Source: Cliona cf. orientalis
Taxonomy: Eukaryota; Porifera; Demospongiae; Clionaida; Clionaidae
Reading direction: 5' to 3'
Assembly (NCBI GenBank): GCA_963930775.1
Contig: OZ005693.1
Location: forward strand, 1,922,001 to 1,986,000
Length of the DNA: 64,000 nucleotides
Positions 47,973-64,000 of this stretch are shown here, piece after piece (the first letter of the stretch is position 1; each line of letters begins with the position of its first letter). Both the position numbers and the translations under genes were made by a program. The notes below the pieces were generated by a model. That model had not been told where the DNA came from, searched no databases, and was given only the letters and a program-made list of their open reading frames with translations.

Positions 47973-48168
47973 TCTACATTAATTTTTTCTGGCCAGTAAG
48001 ACTATGACCGTATAAACTGTGGTCAGAACATTAGGAAAAAAAAATTGTTTTTCTCTCCAATGAAGTATGGTACAGAATTAAGGGCAGACAAACAGAAAAA
48101 ATTAATTAATGGTATATGTATATATACTGAAATTAAATTCTTGACACATTAAATTTTTATAATAGTTA

Positions 48169-50544
48169 TTAAGTTTTATGTGATCTTTTCTTCTTTTTCT
48201 TCTTCTTGTGCTTTTTTTCCTTCTCTGACGATGATGAGTCAATGTCACTCTCACCACTTCCACCCTCTCCTCCAACAGCACTGCCTTCCATTTTGACCCC
48301 GCCTACTTGCTCCTCCTCCTCGGCACCGCTGAGGCCGAGGGGATCTGGCTCATCATCTTCATGTTCCTTCGAGTTCTCATTGAGGAGAATGTACTCACGA
48401 GAACTGAACCCAAACTTGAGCATGTCCTACAGTAAAATTTGGTAAAGGTTAAAATTTTAATCATCTCCACCTCTCCCACTCCCTTCCCTCTTTTTCTCTC
48501 TCACCTTTTCTTTGAGTTCATAGTATCTTGCTGATTCAATTCTCTGGTTATTGACGTATGTTCCATTAGTTGATTCCAAGTCTATGACATAAGGTCTACA
48601 ACAAAAAGGTTTACTCAAAATTATCAGAGAAAATCGATTTTCTTCTTACCTCACTCTTCTGCCTGTACTGCCGTCAGCTTTGGTGTAGTTGACTAGCCTG
48701 TACTGAATCACGGCATGCTGCTTGGAGCAGGAGGGATGGTCCACTGGCATGTCACAGATCTGAACAAAAATAACACAGAAACACTAACATTATAACAATA
48801 GTCAGATCTGCACAATTACAATGTACTTCACTCAAATTTTCAAGCGAATTGCACAAACTAAGCAGGACGGTATACAATTGCATAGCACAGAGAGATGCAC
48901 AATAATATTATTATAAACAAACACACATCCATCCTTACTTTTCTTTCCCTTCCAACAAGATAGGCACTTTGACGATGAATGTAGAGGGTCGCTAAAGATA
49001 TAGACGCCACAAGAAAGGTCAGTAATTTTATTAATTGGTGCACATTAAGCTATTATTAGCTCAAAACCTACGTAGAGTTTCATCTCCTTTGAACTGATAG
49101 AGCCTCCACCTTATCTTGGGTATCCTAGCCTCCTCTGGCTCATTGTATTTGATTACAACACCCTGCAATGTATAATACAAATTACCATACCATAGCTACT
49201 ACGTTAAATACCGTAGTGTCCCAGTCAAGCACCCACTCCTGGGTAAGCGCTCATGTACTGCATTTCAAGGGGCCACTGTAGCAGCTTCTATACAAACGTA
49301 TGGAATTTTTATCCCGGGTAAGCGCCCATACGGGCCAAAATCGTGAGTTATGTTTTAGCGCCCATGGGCGCTTACCAGGGACACTACGTTACCATACTGT
49401 GTACAGATGCATAATGGCATTAAAAGCTGAGAGATCGAGAGAGGGCCTGGGGACAAGGCTAGATGATCTACACGTAGCAGCTTAATATATTATACCCTGA
49501 ATGTGTTTGTGTCAGCAGTGAGCTTCCCAGAGAGGGCATAGTCCGGGTCCATACTATTACCACCCTCCTTGCCTGACTCCTCCCCTTCCTCTCCACCTCC
49601 TCCTCCTCCTCTCCCCTCGGCAGACGGCACCCGGCCTCCACCATACCTGCAGTGTCACCAGCAAACACTATGCATACAAGTATGAGTATATGATGCACTA
49701 AATGCCGTAGGACATTAAATTTTAATTACTTGGTTTGATTGCAAGTCAGCTAGGCCAAACTGAAAATTTTGAATCTAATAGAAGTCATCCTATATGCTCC
49801 AAAAACTCCCAAATTGGTACACATAGAACTCGCAATTACATACTCGTAATTTGAAATGTCCTCTTCTTCACTTCTCTTCCTCCTGGGTTGCCGTCGTTCA
49901 TTCATCCTCTCTCTCCCCCTCTGTCGACCATCCTCGGGATGTGGCACACCGCGTCTCTCATCACCTCTTCCCATTCCCCGAGTCTGGAATCTTTCTCTAT
50001 CTCCGTCACCCTCCCTTCCATTTCCCCTCATCTTGTGTTCGTCACTAGCCCTTGCATCGTAATCTCCCCTCCTCCTCTCACTATTCATCCCAGAACGATC
50101 TCCATAATTATGCGGATCTCTTCGCTGATATTCATGGGGTCTGTGTTGCTCGCGATCCCTGTCTCTGACCCTGCTCCGATCGTCACCACGGAAACCGTCC
50201 CTGTCCCTAGGATGTTCTTCACGTCTGTAGCTAGAAAGGGTCAAGTTAATCACCACACTATACTATAGCACGCTAGCTATTTCTCAGACTAATGGGCCTC
50301 CTGGCCTATATTGTCTATAAAACTGATAATAATAATAATAATAATAGTAACCAAATAAGTCAGTGGGTGCTCAATTTCTATAGTGTGCATGCAGGAGATG
50401 ATATTCTAAATAACGCCCATCACCCCCATACCTCTGATGCGGACTTCGCGATCTCTCTCGGTGTCTGCGATCATCTCTTTTTCGGTAGTCTACGTCCTCT
50501 TCTGGAGAATCGTGGCGCGCGTGTCTCTGCCTCCTCTCGGCCAT
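48169..50544 (-). CDS. SNIP1: Smad nuclear-interacting protein 1 (FHA domain)
   Basis: Eight minus-strand exons join in phase to 415 aa: 50432-50544, 49844-50224, 49496-49646, 49072-49162, 48939-48991, 48650-48759, 48505-48595 and 48169-48426. The N-terminal 170 residues are Arg/Asp/Glu/Ser-rich (RERSRSPHQRYGG, RDRDGFRGDDRSR), as in splicing factors. The core LSGKLTADTNTFRGVVIKYN, then EARIPKIRWRLYQFKGDE and YIHRQSAYLVGR, leads into an FHA domain with DHPSCSKQHAVIQYR, IDLESTNGTYVNN and LKFGFSSREYILL. The tail is acidic then Lys-rich (KKHKKKKKKKRSHKT). Human SNIP1 is about 396 aa. It is a spliceosome-associated nuclear phosphopeptide-binding protein. It is divergent from DCP1, and intron 3 holds a MITE. 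Confidence 0.95.
49212..49388. mobile_element. MITE-like element in SNIP1 intron 3
   Basis: The termini CGTAGTGTCCC (49212-49222) and GGGACACTACG (49378-49388) are perfect inverted repeats. Subterminal TAAGCGC/GCGCTTA and CGCCCAT strings are also inverted. It has no coding content and lies between SNIP1 exons at 49496 and 49162. Confidence 0.8.
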
Positions 50545-51126
50545 TGCTACAAAAATCACACATACATGGGACTTGGGATTGGGTAATGGTCGTCAATACA
50601 GCGGCTACGTGTGTGACGTCACACGACCGCAGAAAACGATGACGTCACTATTAGTTTAGCGCGAAGCAGAAATGGCTGATCTGCGAGAACAGTAAAGGGA
50701 TCCAGTCAGCGTTTCTTGTGGCGTATCTATGGAAGGAAACGAGTCGAAGTATTTGAAAAGGCCAATGTTAATCGAACTGTGCAACCAACGTAAAGTTTTG
50801 GACTCCATGTGAAGAAAGAACGTTGTAAAAACACACCCACTTTCAATTTCTCAACTTCAAACAAACTTCTGATCGTCAATTCGACAAACTTTCTATCGAG
50901 TACTATACTTCACAAAGGCTTAAAAGCTTAACGTAAGCGATAAGTAACTGTAAATTAGTGTACAACAAGTTAGGCTATCTTACATAGGATTTGAACACTG
51001 AGTGTTTTTTTTGTTTACAATTTTTTTCCTGAGTCGCCCACCCATCAAGCGGTGTACAACCGGCTCTATTTCTCAATCAACAGACCTTCTTTGTATCAAT
51101 ACAGTAGCTAGTGCACTTGGCACAGT
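50545..51126. promoter_or_regulatory. Bidirectional SNIP1/DCP1 promoter region
   Basis: The 582 bases between the two divergent start codons contain two perfect palindromic TGACGTCA sites (50614-50621 and 50640-50647), 26 bases apart and close to the SNIP1 start. That is the full CREB/ATF consensus. No TATA box is obvious. Shared use by both genes is inference. Confidence 0.65.
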
Positions 51127-53151
51127 ATGTCTGGCACAGGGAAGCATGCTAGCGTTCTCAGGAGGTCCCCCACTCAGCAACAGCAGCAGAATGGCTCCTA
51201 CTCAGGGGGGAAAGTGACGAAAACCCCCCAAAGTAGGGGGACAAAGTCAAAAATTGTTCTGGCCCCCATGAACGGTGAACTGGGGAAAGCAGAAGAGACG
51301 AGATCGGCCGGGATGAGAGGAAGAAGCTCGTCGTTCGGAAAGGAGGAGATGAATTTGATGGCCGTTCGAAAAGTTGATCCTAACGTGGCGGAGATTTTAT
51401 CTACTGTGTCGCAGGTGATGCTCTACCAGTATGACCAGGCATCTGGAGAATGGGTGAGCCTCTCTCTCCCCCCCCCCTCCCCTCCCTCCCTATTTCTCTC
51501 TCTCTCCCTACTGGTTGTAATGTGACAGGCTCAGTGTATTATAATTTAGTTCCCTATAGTAACAGTTGAGTGGTTCCTGTATTATGTTTATCCGTGTTAT
51601 GTGCATATTTCTCAGCTCATGTTCCCATGTGCATTCCCCCATGCTGGAGCCTTGTACAGCATGCTTGCATGCTTGCCTAGAAATACATTAATAGTATTAG
51701 TTAAGAGGATTATATCATTATGAAAGGTTGCACCATAATTTGGCCCATCCTGTTATTGCGCAATGAAATGGTCGACTACACCTGCATCTTTTAAGTTGGA
51801 ATTTGCTATATATATGTATGTGTATGTGTGCACATGTACACTCTTGCTGCTATCTGGCTGCTAGGGTGATCTGGGCTGTTTGGGTAGGTGGCTATCCCTT
51901 TTTGTCTGCTAAATGAATGATTGCTGTGTCACCCTTCTCTGTGGTACAATGATAGTGCTACATCATCCCTTACTTAATATCATGAATACTAATGACATCA
52001 CATGTATGGCCATTTGTTTATACTCGTTTGCTGAGATCAAATTATCCCTCACCTCTGCCCATACATGGATATGGGTGTTACGGTACACGTCTCCAGTTAC
52101 AGCCATTACTCATTTGATTACAGGAGCGGACCTCAGTTGAAGGCACCTTGTTCATTTACAGCAGGTGAGAATGATCTTAAAATTAACGATCACCACTTGA
52201 TACTTGCTGATAATAGTAATAAATTATTGAAGTTCTATAAGTTTTGCTCTGTATCTCTTAGCTCTATCTTTGTCTCTTTCATCAGCACAATCAGCTATCT
52301 TAATACTAGATGTTAGCCTATTAGTATGCATGTACAAAATTAATGTATACATTTCTGAAATTCGGTTAAGAATTTCTATGATTGATTTTTTTATATTCCA
52401 GGAGTGGAGTATCTCCCAGGTATGGGTTCATGATCCTCAACAGACTGAGCAACGACAACATGCTAGAGGAGATAGCCCCCAACACGGAGTTCAGAGTGCA
52501 GAACCCATTCGTCCTGTTCAAGAAGAGCACAGGTGGGCATTAATTAGTGGTAATTCAATTAGCCATGCAGTGCAGTGATGACTTGTGGCATGCTGTGGTT
52601 TGTGATGCTGATACTATCAAATTCTGTGTGTACTGATTTCCGTCCTTGAGTGTCAAATAAAAAACATTTCCCAAATCCTCTTTCCAGGAAACATCTTTGG
52701 TTTGTGTTTTCAAGAGGAATCCACCTGCCAGGAGACTGGACAGCTCTTAAACAGGTATACATGACATTGTAGTAATAGTACACACACACACACTCACGCT
52801 GTACCAGTACATAAGAACAAGACTACTTACTGTATACATGTTATATATCCCATAAATTATGTTAGTCATAATTCTTTCTTTCTTGCACTTTTAGCCTTGG
52901 TACCCAGGAGAACCATCTACCTGTGGTTGGTCGCTCCAGTCCGCGGTCGCGAAAGAACCCCAACCTCAATGCCAGCATGAGGAGCACCAGTGCACCAGCC
53001 TTCAAGCAAACTGCCACCTCTGCTGCTGTTAATGGAAAGGTATACATTTTGTATTAATTTTGATGGATTTAAGGACAGTTTGAACTTTTAACAAATTCTT
53101 ATGTCATATCATCACTTATTCAGTCTATTTGTATGTATCTACTGCTACTCT

Positions 53152-53192
<41 letters not shown>

Positions 53193-55748
53193 CCTCTCTC
53201 TCTCTCTCCCCCTCTCTCCCTCTGTATACACAACAGCCATATCTTGTTGATGTTCTTGAGAACGGCAGCTACACCTCCAGCGAGGGTGAGAACACCAGTA
53301 GCCCCGACAGCCTCACCTCTGACCCCATCTCCTTCGTAGCAGCTGCAGCCCCTCCAGCAAGCTCCGCCCACCCAGCCGGAGCCATACTTTCTCGATCTCA
53401 TCATGGCAAGCACAAATCGAGAGATAAAGCAGCTTCTCCAGTATCACAAAAACAGCACACAAAATCCAGCACTCCCGGAAAGAACTCGATGCAATCATCA
53501 TCATCATCATCATCGTCGAGAAATATTCCATCGTCTAAAGGAGGCAGTGGTGCGGGTGGGAGTGGACAGGGTCAAAGGTCACAACAGTTTTCCAGTGGTT
53601 CCGCGTCGCCGAGCAAGGGACGCTCTCGCTCTCCGAAGCAGCAAAGACAACAACAAAATGGTGGCGCTGGCACTGGCAGTGGCAGTGGTTCTGGTAGGAC
53701 TAGGGGAGAGATGAGGCACGCTGCTAGCTTCGACCATGGCTTCATGAGTGGGACCAGTCCACTGAGGAGCTTCACGGCACCAACCACACATCATCATCAT
53801 CCACAACAACAACAACAACACCACCAAGGACACGACTTCTTCAGCCCACAGCAGCTGCCCCACCACCAAAACCAGCAGGTGGTGGTGGTTCAGCCTAGCT
53901 CTGCGTTCGAGCGCCTAGCCGCTGAGGTGAGCGGTCAACAACAACAACAGCCAGTTGTGGACAAAACGGTGAGGAGGCTGTTTACTGCCGATACATCTTA
54001 TGATGTGGTGACGTCACAGCCGCTTCATTCAGGGGGAAGTGTCCCCACCTCGCTGCAGAGTATCTTTTCTCAAGTTTCTACATCCACTGCCGATTCGACA
54101 ACAACAAATTCCAATCCATCTCATGGAGCTACTACTGGTGGTGGCAGTGGTGACGTTTTGCCATTGAAGGTGATCTCTCTTGAGCAAGTGGAGAAGCAGA
54201 TAGTGGCAGATGTGCCTAGTCCGGTCTCAATCAATCCCCTAACTCTGTTCAGTGGTGGTAGTAATGGCAGTAGTGTCTCATCCATTGCTCCATCTCTGCC
54301 TGTTTCTACTTCTTCTGCTAAGCCGAGTGAAGCTAGCCAGCAGTATCGCATTCTTCTCCAGCCTTCTGCTTTCATGCCAAGCACTGTCAGCGTTACTACT
54401 TCCGCTGGCAATCCAAATCCATCTGTGAGCTCTGTAGCGATTTCTATTGAGCCCCCTACCCCAATGGTTGCCCCTGGCCCCATCTTTGCCAATGGTAGCG
54501 GCGGTAGTGGTACTGGTAGTACGCCATCGTCCAATTTGAAAGCTCAGCTTCTTCCTGAGAGTGCTACACCACCGTCGGCTGTTAGTAACAGTGTCGCTTT
54601 CCCGTCCATTCCACCTCTCATGCACTCCCCTGGAATGAGGGCAGCCCCTGTGTCTCGTGTTAATCATCATCCGAAACAACCTCCTCAACCTCAGCCTCAG
54701 CAGCAGACGAGGGGAGAACCCTCCTTGTTAGTCACTACGACCGCCGCCTCTTTGGCGCCTCGTGTTGCTCAACCAACAGTTACAGCTGTTAGTCAGGTGG
54801 GAGCTGGAAAGCCGAGTCAGCAGATTTCATCTACCACGGAGGAGCGACGTCCACCTCAGGCCACCCCTCAGCGGTACTCCAGTCAGTCAACACCATCAGT
54901 GAGTCACACACTCTCTCTCTGTCTCTCTCTCTCTCTCTTTCTCTCTCTCTAGTGTCTAGGATTTAGTTAGGGAATGGGGATGGGGTTAAGGGTTAGGATT
55001 AGGGGACCAGGGCATTCTTGCACTACTAATTTTTAGATTAATGAAGCGCTTGTTTTGTTATTCAGTGCACATTAGAACCACCATGATCAATATTTCTTGC
55101 TTGTGTACTTTAGTAAATACTCACTGTTTTGTACACATTACTGGATTATTTATCCTTTCATTTTCCTCACCACCACCACCACCAACAAAAACAGCTGACC
55201 CCACTTGCTGAGCTGTCCATTCCTCGTCGTAGTACCACAGCCCCCGCCACTAACATTGTCCCCAGCGGTCCTGCAGGAGCCCTCATGTCTCCTCACCAGT
55301 TCGCACACTCTACATCAACTACTGCCATGGCGGAGAAAAGTAGCGGGGGCCAAGGGGAGGAAGGGTCAAAGGTCACCACTACCAAGGGTGCGGAGCCAGT
55401 GGGTCTGTCGAGGGAGCAGCTGCAGCAGGCCATGCTCTACCTCATCAAGGTGGGTGGGGTACCCTGTAATAATTAAATCATGTACACGTGTATAGCAATG
55501 GCATCCTTGCCAGCTAGATAATGAAGGACAAGCTAGTATCTTACATATACGTGGCTAGAAAAGTTCTATTTTTTTATTACACCCCATTATGGAGTACATA
55601 GTGCATGAGTACAGTAATCACTTACAGCACGAGGGCAGAGTCATAAAATTACACGGGCATATTTTTATTAATTTTTCAGCATGATGATGGCTTTTTGTCG
55701 AAGCTTCACGAGGCTTACCATCTGAGCCTCTCTGAGAAACAGGTCTAA
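51127..55748 (+). CDS. DCP1: mRNA-decapping enzyme 1
   Basis: Eight exons join in phase to 898 aa: 51127-51453, 52124-52164, 52402-52532, 52688-52754, 52895-53039, 53237-54898, 55195-55449 and 55680-55748. The EVH1-like domain (about residues 75-190) shows LMAVRKVDPNVAEILSTVSQ, VEGTLFIYSR, RYGFMILNRLS and FRVQNPFVLFKK. A long low-complexity middle (Ser/Gln/His/Pro) follows, mostly from one 1.66 kb exon. The C-terminal trimerisation helix reads LSREQLQQAMLYLIK then HDDGFLSKLHEAYHLSLSE. DCP1 activates DCP2 in cytoplasmic 5'-cap removal and P-bodies. It is longer than human DCP1A (about 580 aa) because of the middle. An 80-residue N-terminal extension before the EVH1 domain is also unusual. Confidence 0.95.
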
Positions 55749-56339
55749 CTTCACTACTCAATCATCCATCACTTCTACTATACAACATACAAAAAAATGA
55801 TCTCACTTCACTTATCCTGATCTAATATCTACCTGCTTATCAAACTGCAACATAACTTCATTATTCTTTGAAAGCCGTCATTGCCAACAGTTCATCTTAC
55901 CGTTATGTCAACCCTCCTCCCTCTACAAATGAATTGTTATCAAGTACTCTGGGTTATTTTCATTTATTCGTTATGTATTATTTGCCTGTTGCTAATTTTT
56001 CATGTTTCACGACAAAAGTTTGTGCTCTGTGTTGATCAAATATTGTATCGCCACTTTTTTTTGTTCGTGTATATGTTTTAACCTGCCACCCCAATCATCC
56101 ATTCCCCAGATTGTATTGTATATAATATTTTGTTTGCACGTTTCTTTTTCGTTATTGCTGTCACTATGTGTTCACTTTTTATATTTTATACTTTTGTGTT
56201 TTCAAGAATTCACCTACCCCTGTCCCCCCACTCCACCCCCTGTTTTTGTTTGTCTGTTTTTCTCACTTATTTTCACCTTCCACACCCCCTCATCCCTTTT
56301 TTTGTATTCTCTCTCTCCCTCCCTCTCCCCCCCCCCCCC

Positions 56340-56383
<44 letters not shown>

Positions 56384-56679
56384 CTCTCTTATAATCATCT
56401 CTCTCTCTTGTAATAATTATCTCTCTCCTTCGGGGTTTCCTTTCCTTTCTGGTGTCCCCCAGCACCTTAAATACACAAAAGATTCCACCTTGTGCAGAGC
56501 ACTGCACTGCACTATAACCCTGAGGGGTGTGGTAATGGGCAGGACATTGCTCCGCCCCTTTCTAATTACACGAAATAAGTGTAAATTTGAACTAGCAAAC
56601 TGTAGGGTCGTTTTTAATTTTGTTTTCATCAAGAAAGGAAGCGAGGCAGCTGCTCTTTGCTGTGCCAGCCTAGCTAGCC
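55749..56679. other. Intergenic, DCP1 3' flank and PFKFB promoter side
   Basis: No gene is seen. It contains T-rich sequence, poly-C and CT microsatellites (about 56310-56420). Open frames across the CT tract are low-complexity artefacts. Confidence 0.5.
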
Positions 56680-62042
<5,363 letters not shown>

Positions 62043-62780
62043 TCCATGGTCTTCAATTCATGAAAAATATCAATGATGACTGTATTACTATACATGACTA
62101 TCTTAAGTTTAAATTTTCAGCTTATATAGCTATAGCGTTTTATTAAATTTTTGTGACTATCTCCAATCAATAGGTTTTTAACTGTTTTTTTTAACAAAAA
62201 ATAAACTTCATTAGTTTTTATGATCACAGAATCTATTTAATTATAATGCATGCTCATCAAGATCAGGTATTCTATTGGTGTGATTATTAATTTGCACAAT
62301 TGTTGTACCCTTAATTTCTCCTATACATACATGACACCATCCCACCACACTAGTACTGTACCTGGCACATTAAATTTTATGTTGTATGATTGTGCTTTGC
62401 AAAATTAGACATCTCACCTTACCTACCTCACATCTGATCCATTAAACTGATATGTGATATGACTATTCCATGACAGCAGAACCCATCCAAGGGATCAAGG
62501 GGGCTAGGCTCAGACCTACTTCCTGGTCAATGTTGTCACTGATTTGTTGGTTAGCTGTGTCAACAGTGGCATGCCAAGATACTGCTGGTGTCTCTAGCTT
62601 GCAATTGCTTGTCTAATACATTACACTGATAGTCTAAGAGTGATATCTGCACTGGTATAATATTATAGTAACTCATAGAATCTGATAATACGTTATTATT
62701 GGTAGTCGCCTAAAGGACTAATTTAGACTATAGCTGTTGTACTATACATCGTGTTTCTTGGACTGAAGTGATCATGAGCC
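62043..62780. other. Intergenic
   Basis: This is AT-rich spacer between the PFKFB stop and the next start codon. An AATAAA (in AAAAAATAAAC) near 62200 could be the PFKFB polyadenylation signal. No gene is seen. Confidence 0.45.
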
Positions 62781-64000
62781 ATGAGAAGACTGAGGAGATC
62801 TTGCAGAACTTACCATCGACTAGTGATCTTTGTGGTCAACCTGACTGTGATAGTAGTGCAGATGTTTATATGGCCCACATGTGAGGTAAGATTATCATAG
62901 CTGCTAATGGTACAAGGATTAATGACCTTGGTTGTATGATAAGTAAAGGATTTTTGTACCTCATATTTGTACAGGACATTGCTCTTGTGGATGATATGGA
63001 GTGGGAGTCATTTGGTGGCATTCCATCGAGGCCGTCGAACCTTCTCAACCCTCCAATGTGGAGCACCCACTCTGCCACGGCTAATGGCCACTGTGGAAAC
63101 TGGCAGAAAGAGTACACCAAGATGCACAGAGGTAGCTATTATAAAATCATAAGTTTAAGTGAAATAATGAAGTGCTAGAAATTAAACTTTGTTTGTTTAT
63201 CTGTTTCAGCGATGATGGCTGGAGAGCTGCCACCAGCCTACTTGGTCTATACGACAGGGACTGGATTCATGCCGAATATTGAGGGAATACCACAAGCAAT
63301 GAAGGGACTGGGAACCATATTCATGCTGGCATTACTAACAGGTAACAACATTACTCTGGTCAGAGCCCCTCACCCCCCCTCCTCCCTCCCCCCCAAGTAT
63401 TTTAACAATGACGATCACTTGTAGGTATAAAGATTGAGGTTTTATTCAAAATTAATCTCGGAATCCTGCTGTTACAGTATCATTATCTTCATGCAGAGAG
63501 GGCATTTATCATTGACTGGAAGTCCCCAGCTGGCTTCGACAGGGTCTTTATTCCACGCTATGCTGACTGGAAGTCTGATAAGATACTGACGGAACACCAT
63601 GAAGCATTCAAGCATGTCCATGAGATTGGCAGCCCTCCCTGGGTCCATTCCAAAGGAGCTGAAGCAAGCGCCAATTTCTTCGAAAAGACGAATTTTGATG
63701 AGTACTTTTCTAAGGAAGTTGAAGTAATACAATCGACAAGTTACGATTTCACTTACACACTTTTAAGAAACCTTCACCATCAGCGGAGAATCAGACACCT
63801 TGGCCTCCACACGGCAAAGTGCAAGCTGTGCTGTTTTTGGCATTATCTCTTGAAATTTTCAAACCTCTTCCATCACAACTTTCAAGTGGTTCTGAGAAAA
63901 AAATTAAAGATGTCTCCGTCCCAAGATATCATTTTCGTGGACCTTTCTCTTCAGCGTGAGAATATTCCCAAAAGAACCATGATGGAGTATGCAAGTAACA
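62781..64000 (+). CDS. Type II membrane protein, possibly fucosyltransferase-like (partial)
   Basis: Exons 62781-62885, 62975-63131, 63210-63341 and 63497 to the window end join in phase, giving about 300 residues with no stop. The N-terminus is short and basic (MRRLRRSCRTYHR), followed by a signal anchor (LVIFVVNLTVIVVQMFIW). This is the topology of Golgi glycosyltransferases. The later segment GIPQAMKGLGTIFMLALLTE-RAFIIDW resembles the G-x-G-N/D..LA.A..R.FLIDW region near the donor site of NodZ/FUT8-like fucosyltransferases, but the usual GLGDR-type Arg is absent. Family assignment is tentative; the C-terminus is beyond the window. Confidence 0.55.

Noticed and set aside
47690..48007. Arg/Glu-repeat frame over the GA microsatellite
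   Set aside because: It is a dinucleotide-repeat translation within an intron; the real exon 2 uses another frame.

Overview
The window is intron-rich animal nuclear DNA. A demosponge of the Amphimedon type is my best guess. The reasons are short GT-AG introns, AT-rich spacers full of ACATGT and AGCT strings, SRCR receptor genes beside chlamydial-PMP-like beta-helix membrane proteins, and bilaterian-like housekeeping genes. I did this by reading alone, so the species is inference and exon borders rest on splice consensus, reading phase and remembered family alignments.

Region 1 (about 0.6-17 kb) is a duplicated receptor cluster. One intact single-exon beta-helix/multi-TM protein (12093-16679, +) has two damaged relatives on the minus strand. 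One (631-2674) lost about 2.5 kb encoding all membrane helices; the other (7177-7435) is a tiny internally deleted scrap. Between them lie two near-copies of a six-exon gene for a two-SRCR-domain type I membrane protein (3186-6697 and 9221-11223, both +). Their cytoplasmic tails carry one PSAP and two PPxY motifs. Copy 2 has a one-base loss in the TM exon.

Region 2 (about 17.6-46.4 kb) holds a FYVE/RhoGEF/PH (FGD-family) gene of 18 exons (36838-46400). Upstream lies a giant proline- and tyrosine-motif-rich exon set (27031-34015) whose last donor is phase-compatible with FGD exon 2. A long scaffold-RhoGEF isoform with an alternative promoter at about 36.8 kb is therefore plausible. An isolated possible first exon sits at 17657-17906. 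The intervening DNA holds MITE-like inverted repeats and a degenerate tandem duplication.

Region 3 (46.7-62 kb) is a compact housekeeping block: a C1orf74/UPF0739 gene (+), SNIP1 (-), DCP1 (+) and PFKFB (+). SNIP1 and DCP1 are divergent and share a roughly 0.6 kb promoter region with two perfect TGACGTCA sites beside the SNIP1 start. PFKFB has two interchangeable first exons. Three tRNA genes lie in introns: identical Arg-ACG copies antisense in FGD and PFKFB, and Gln-TTG in FGD.

Region 4 (62.8-64 kb) is the 5' part of a type II membrane protein, possibly a Golgi glycosyltransferase, running off the window.
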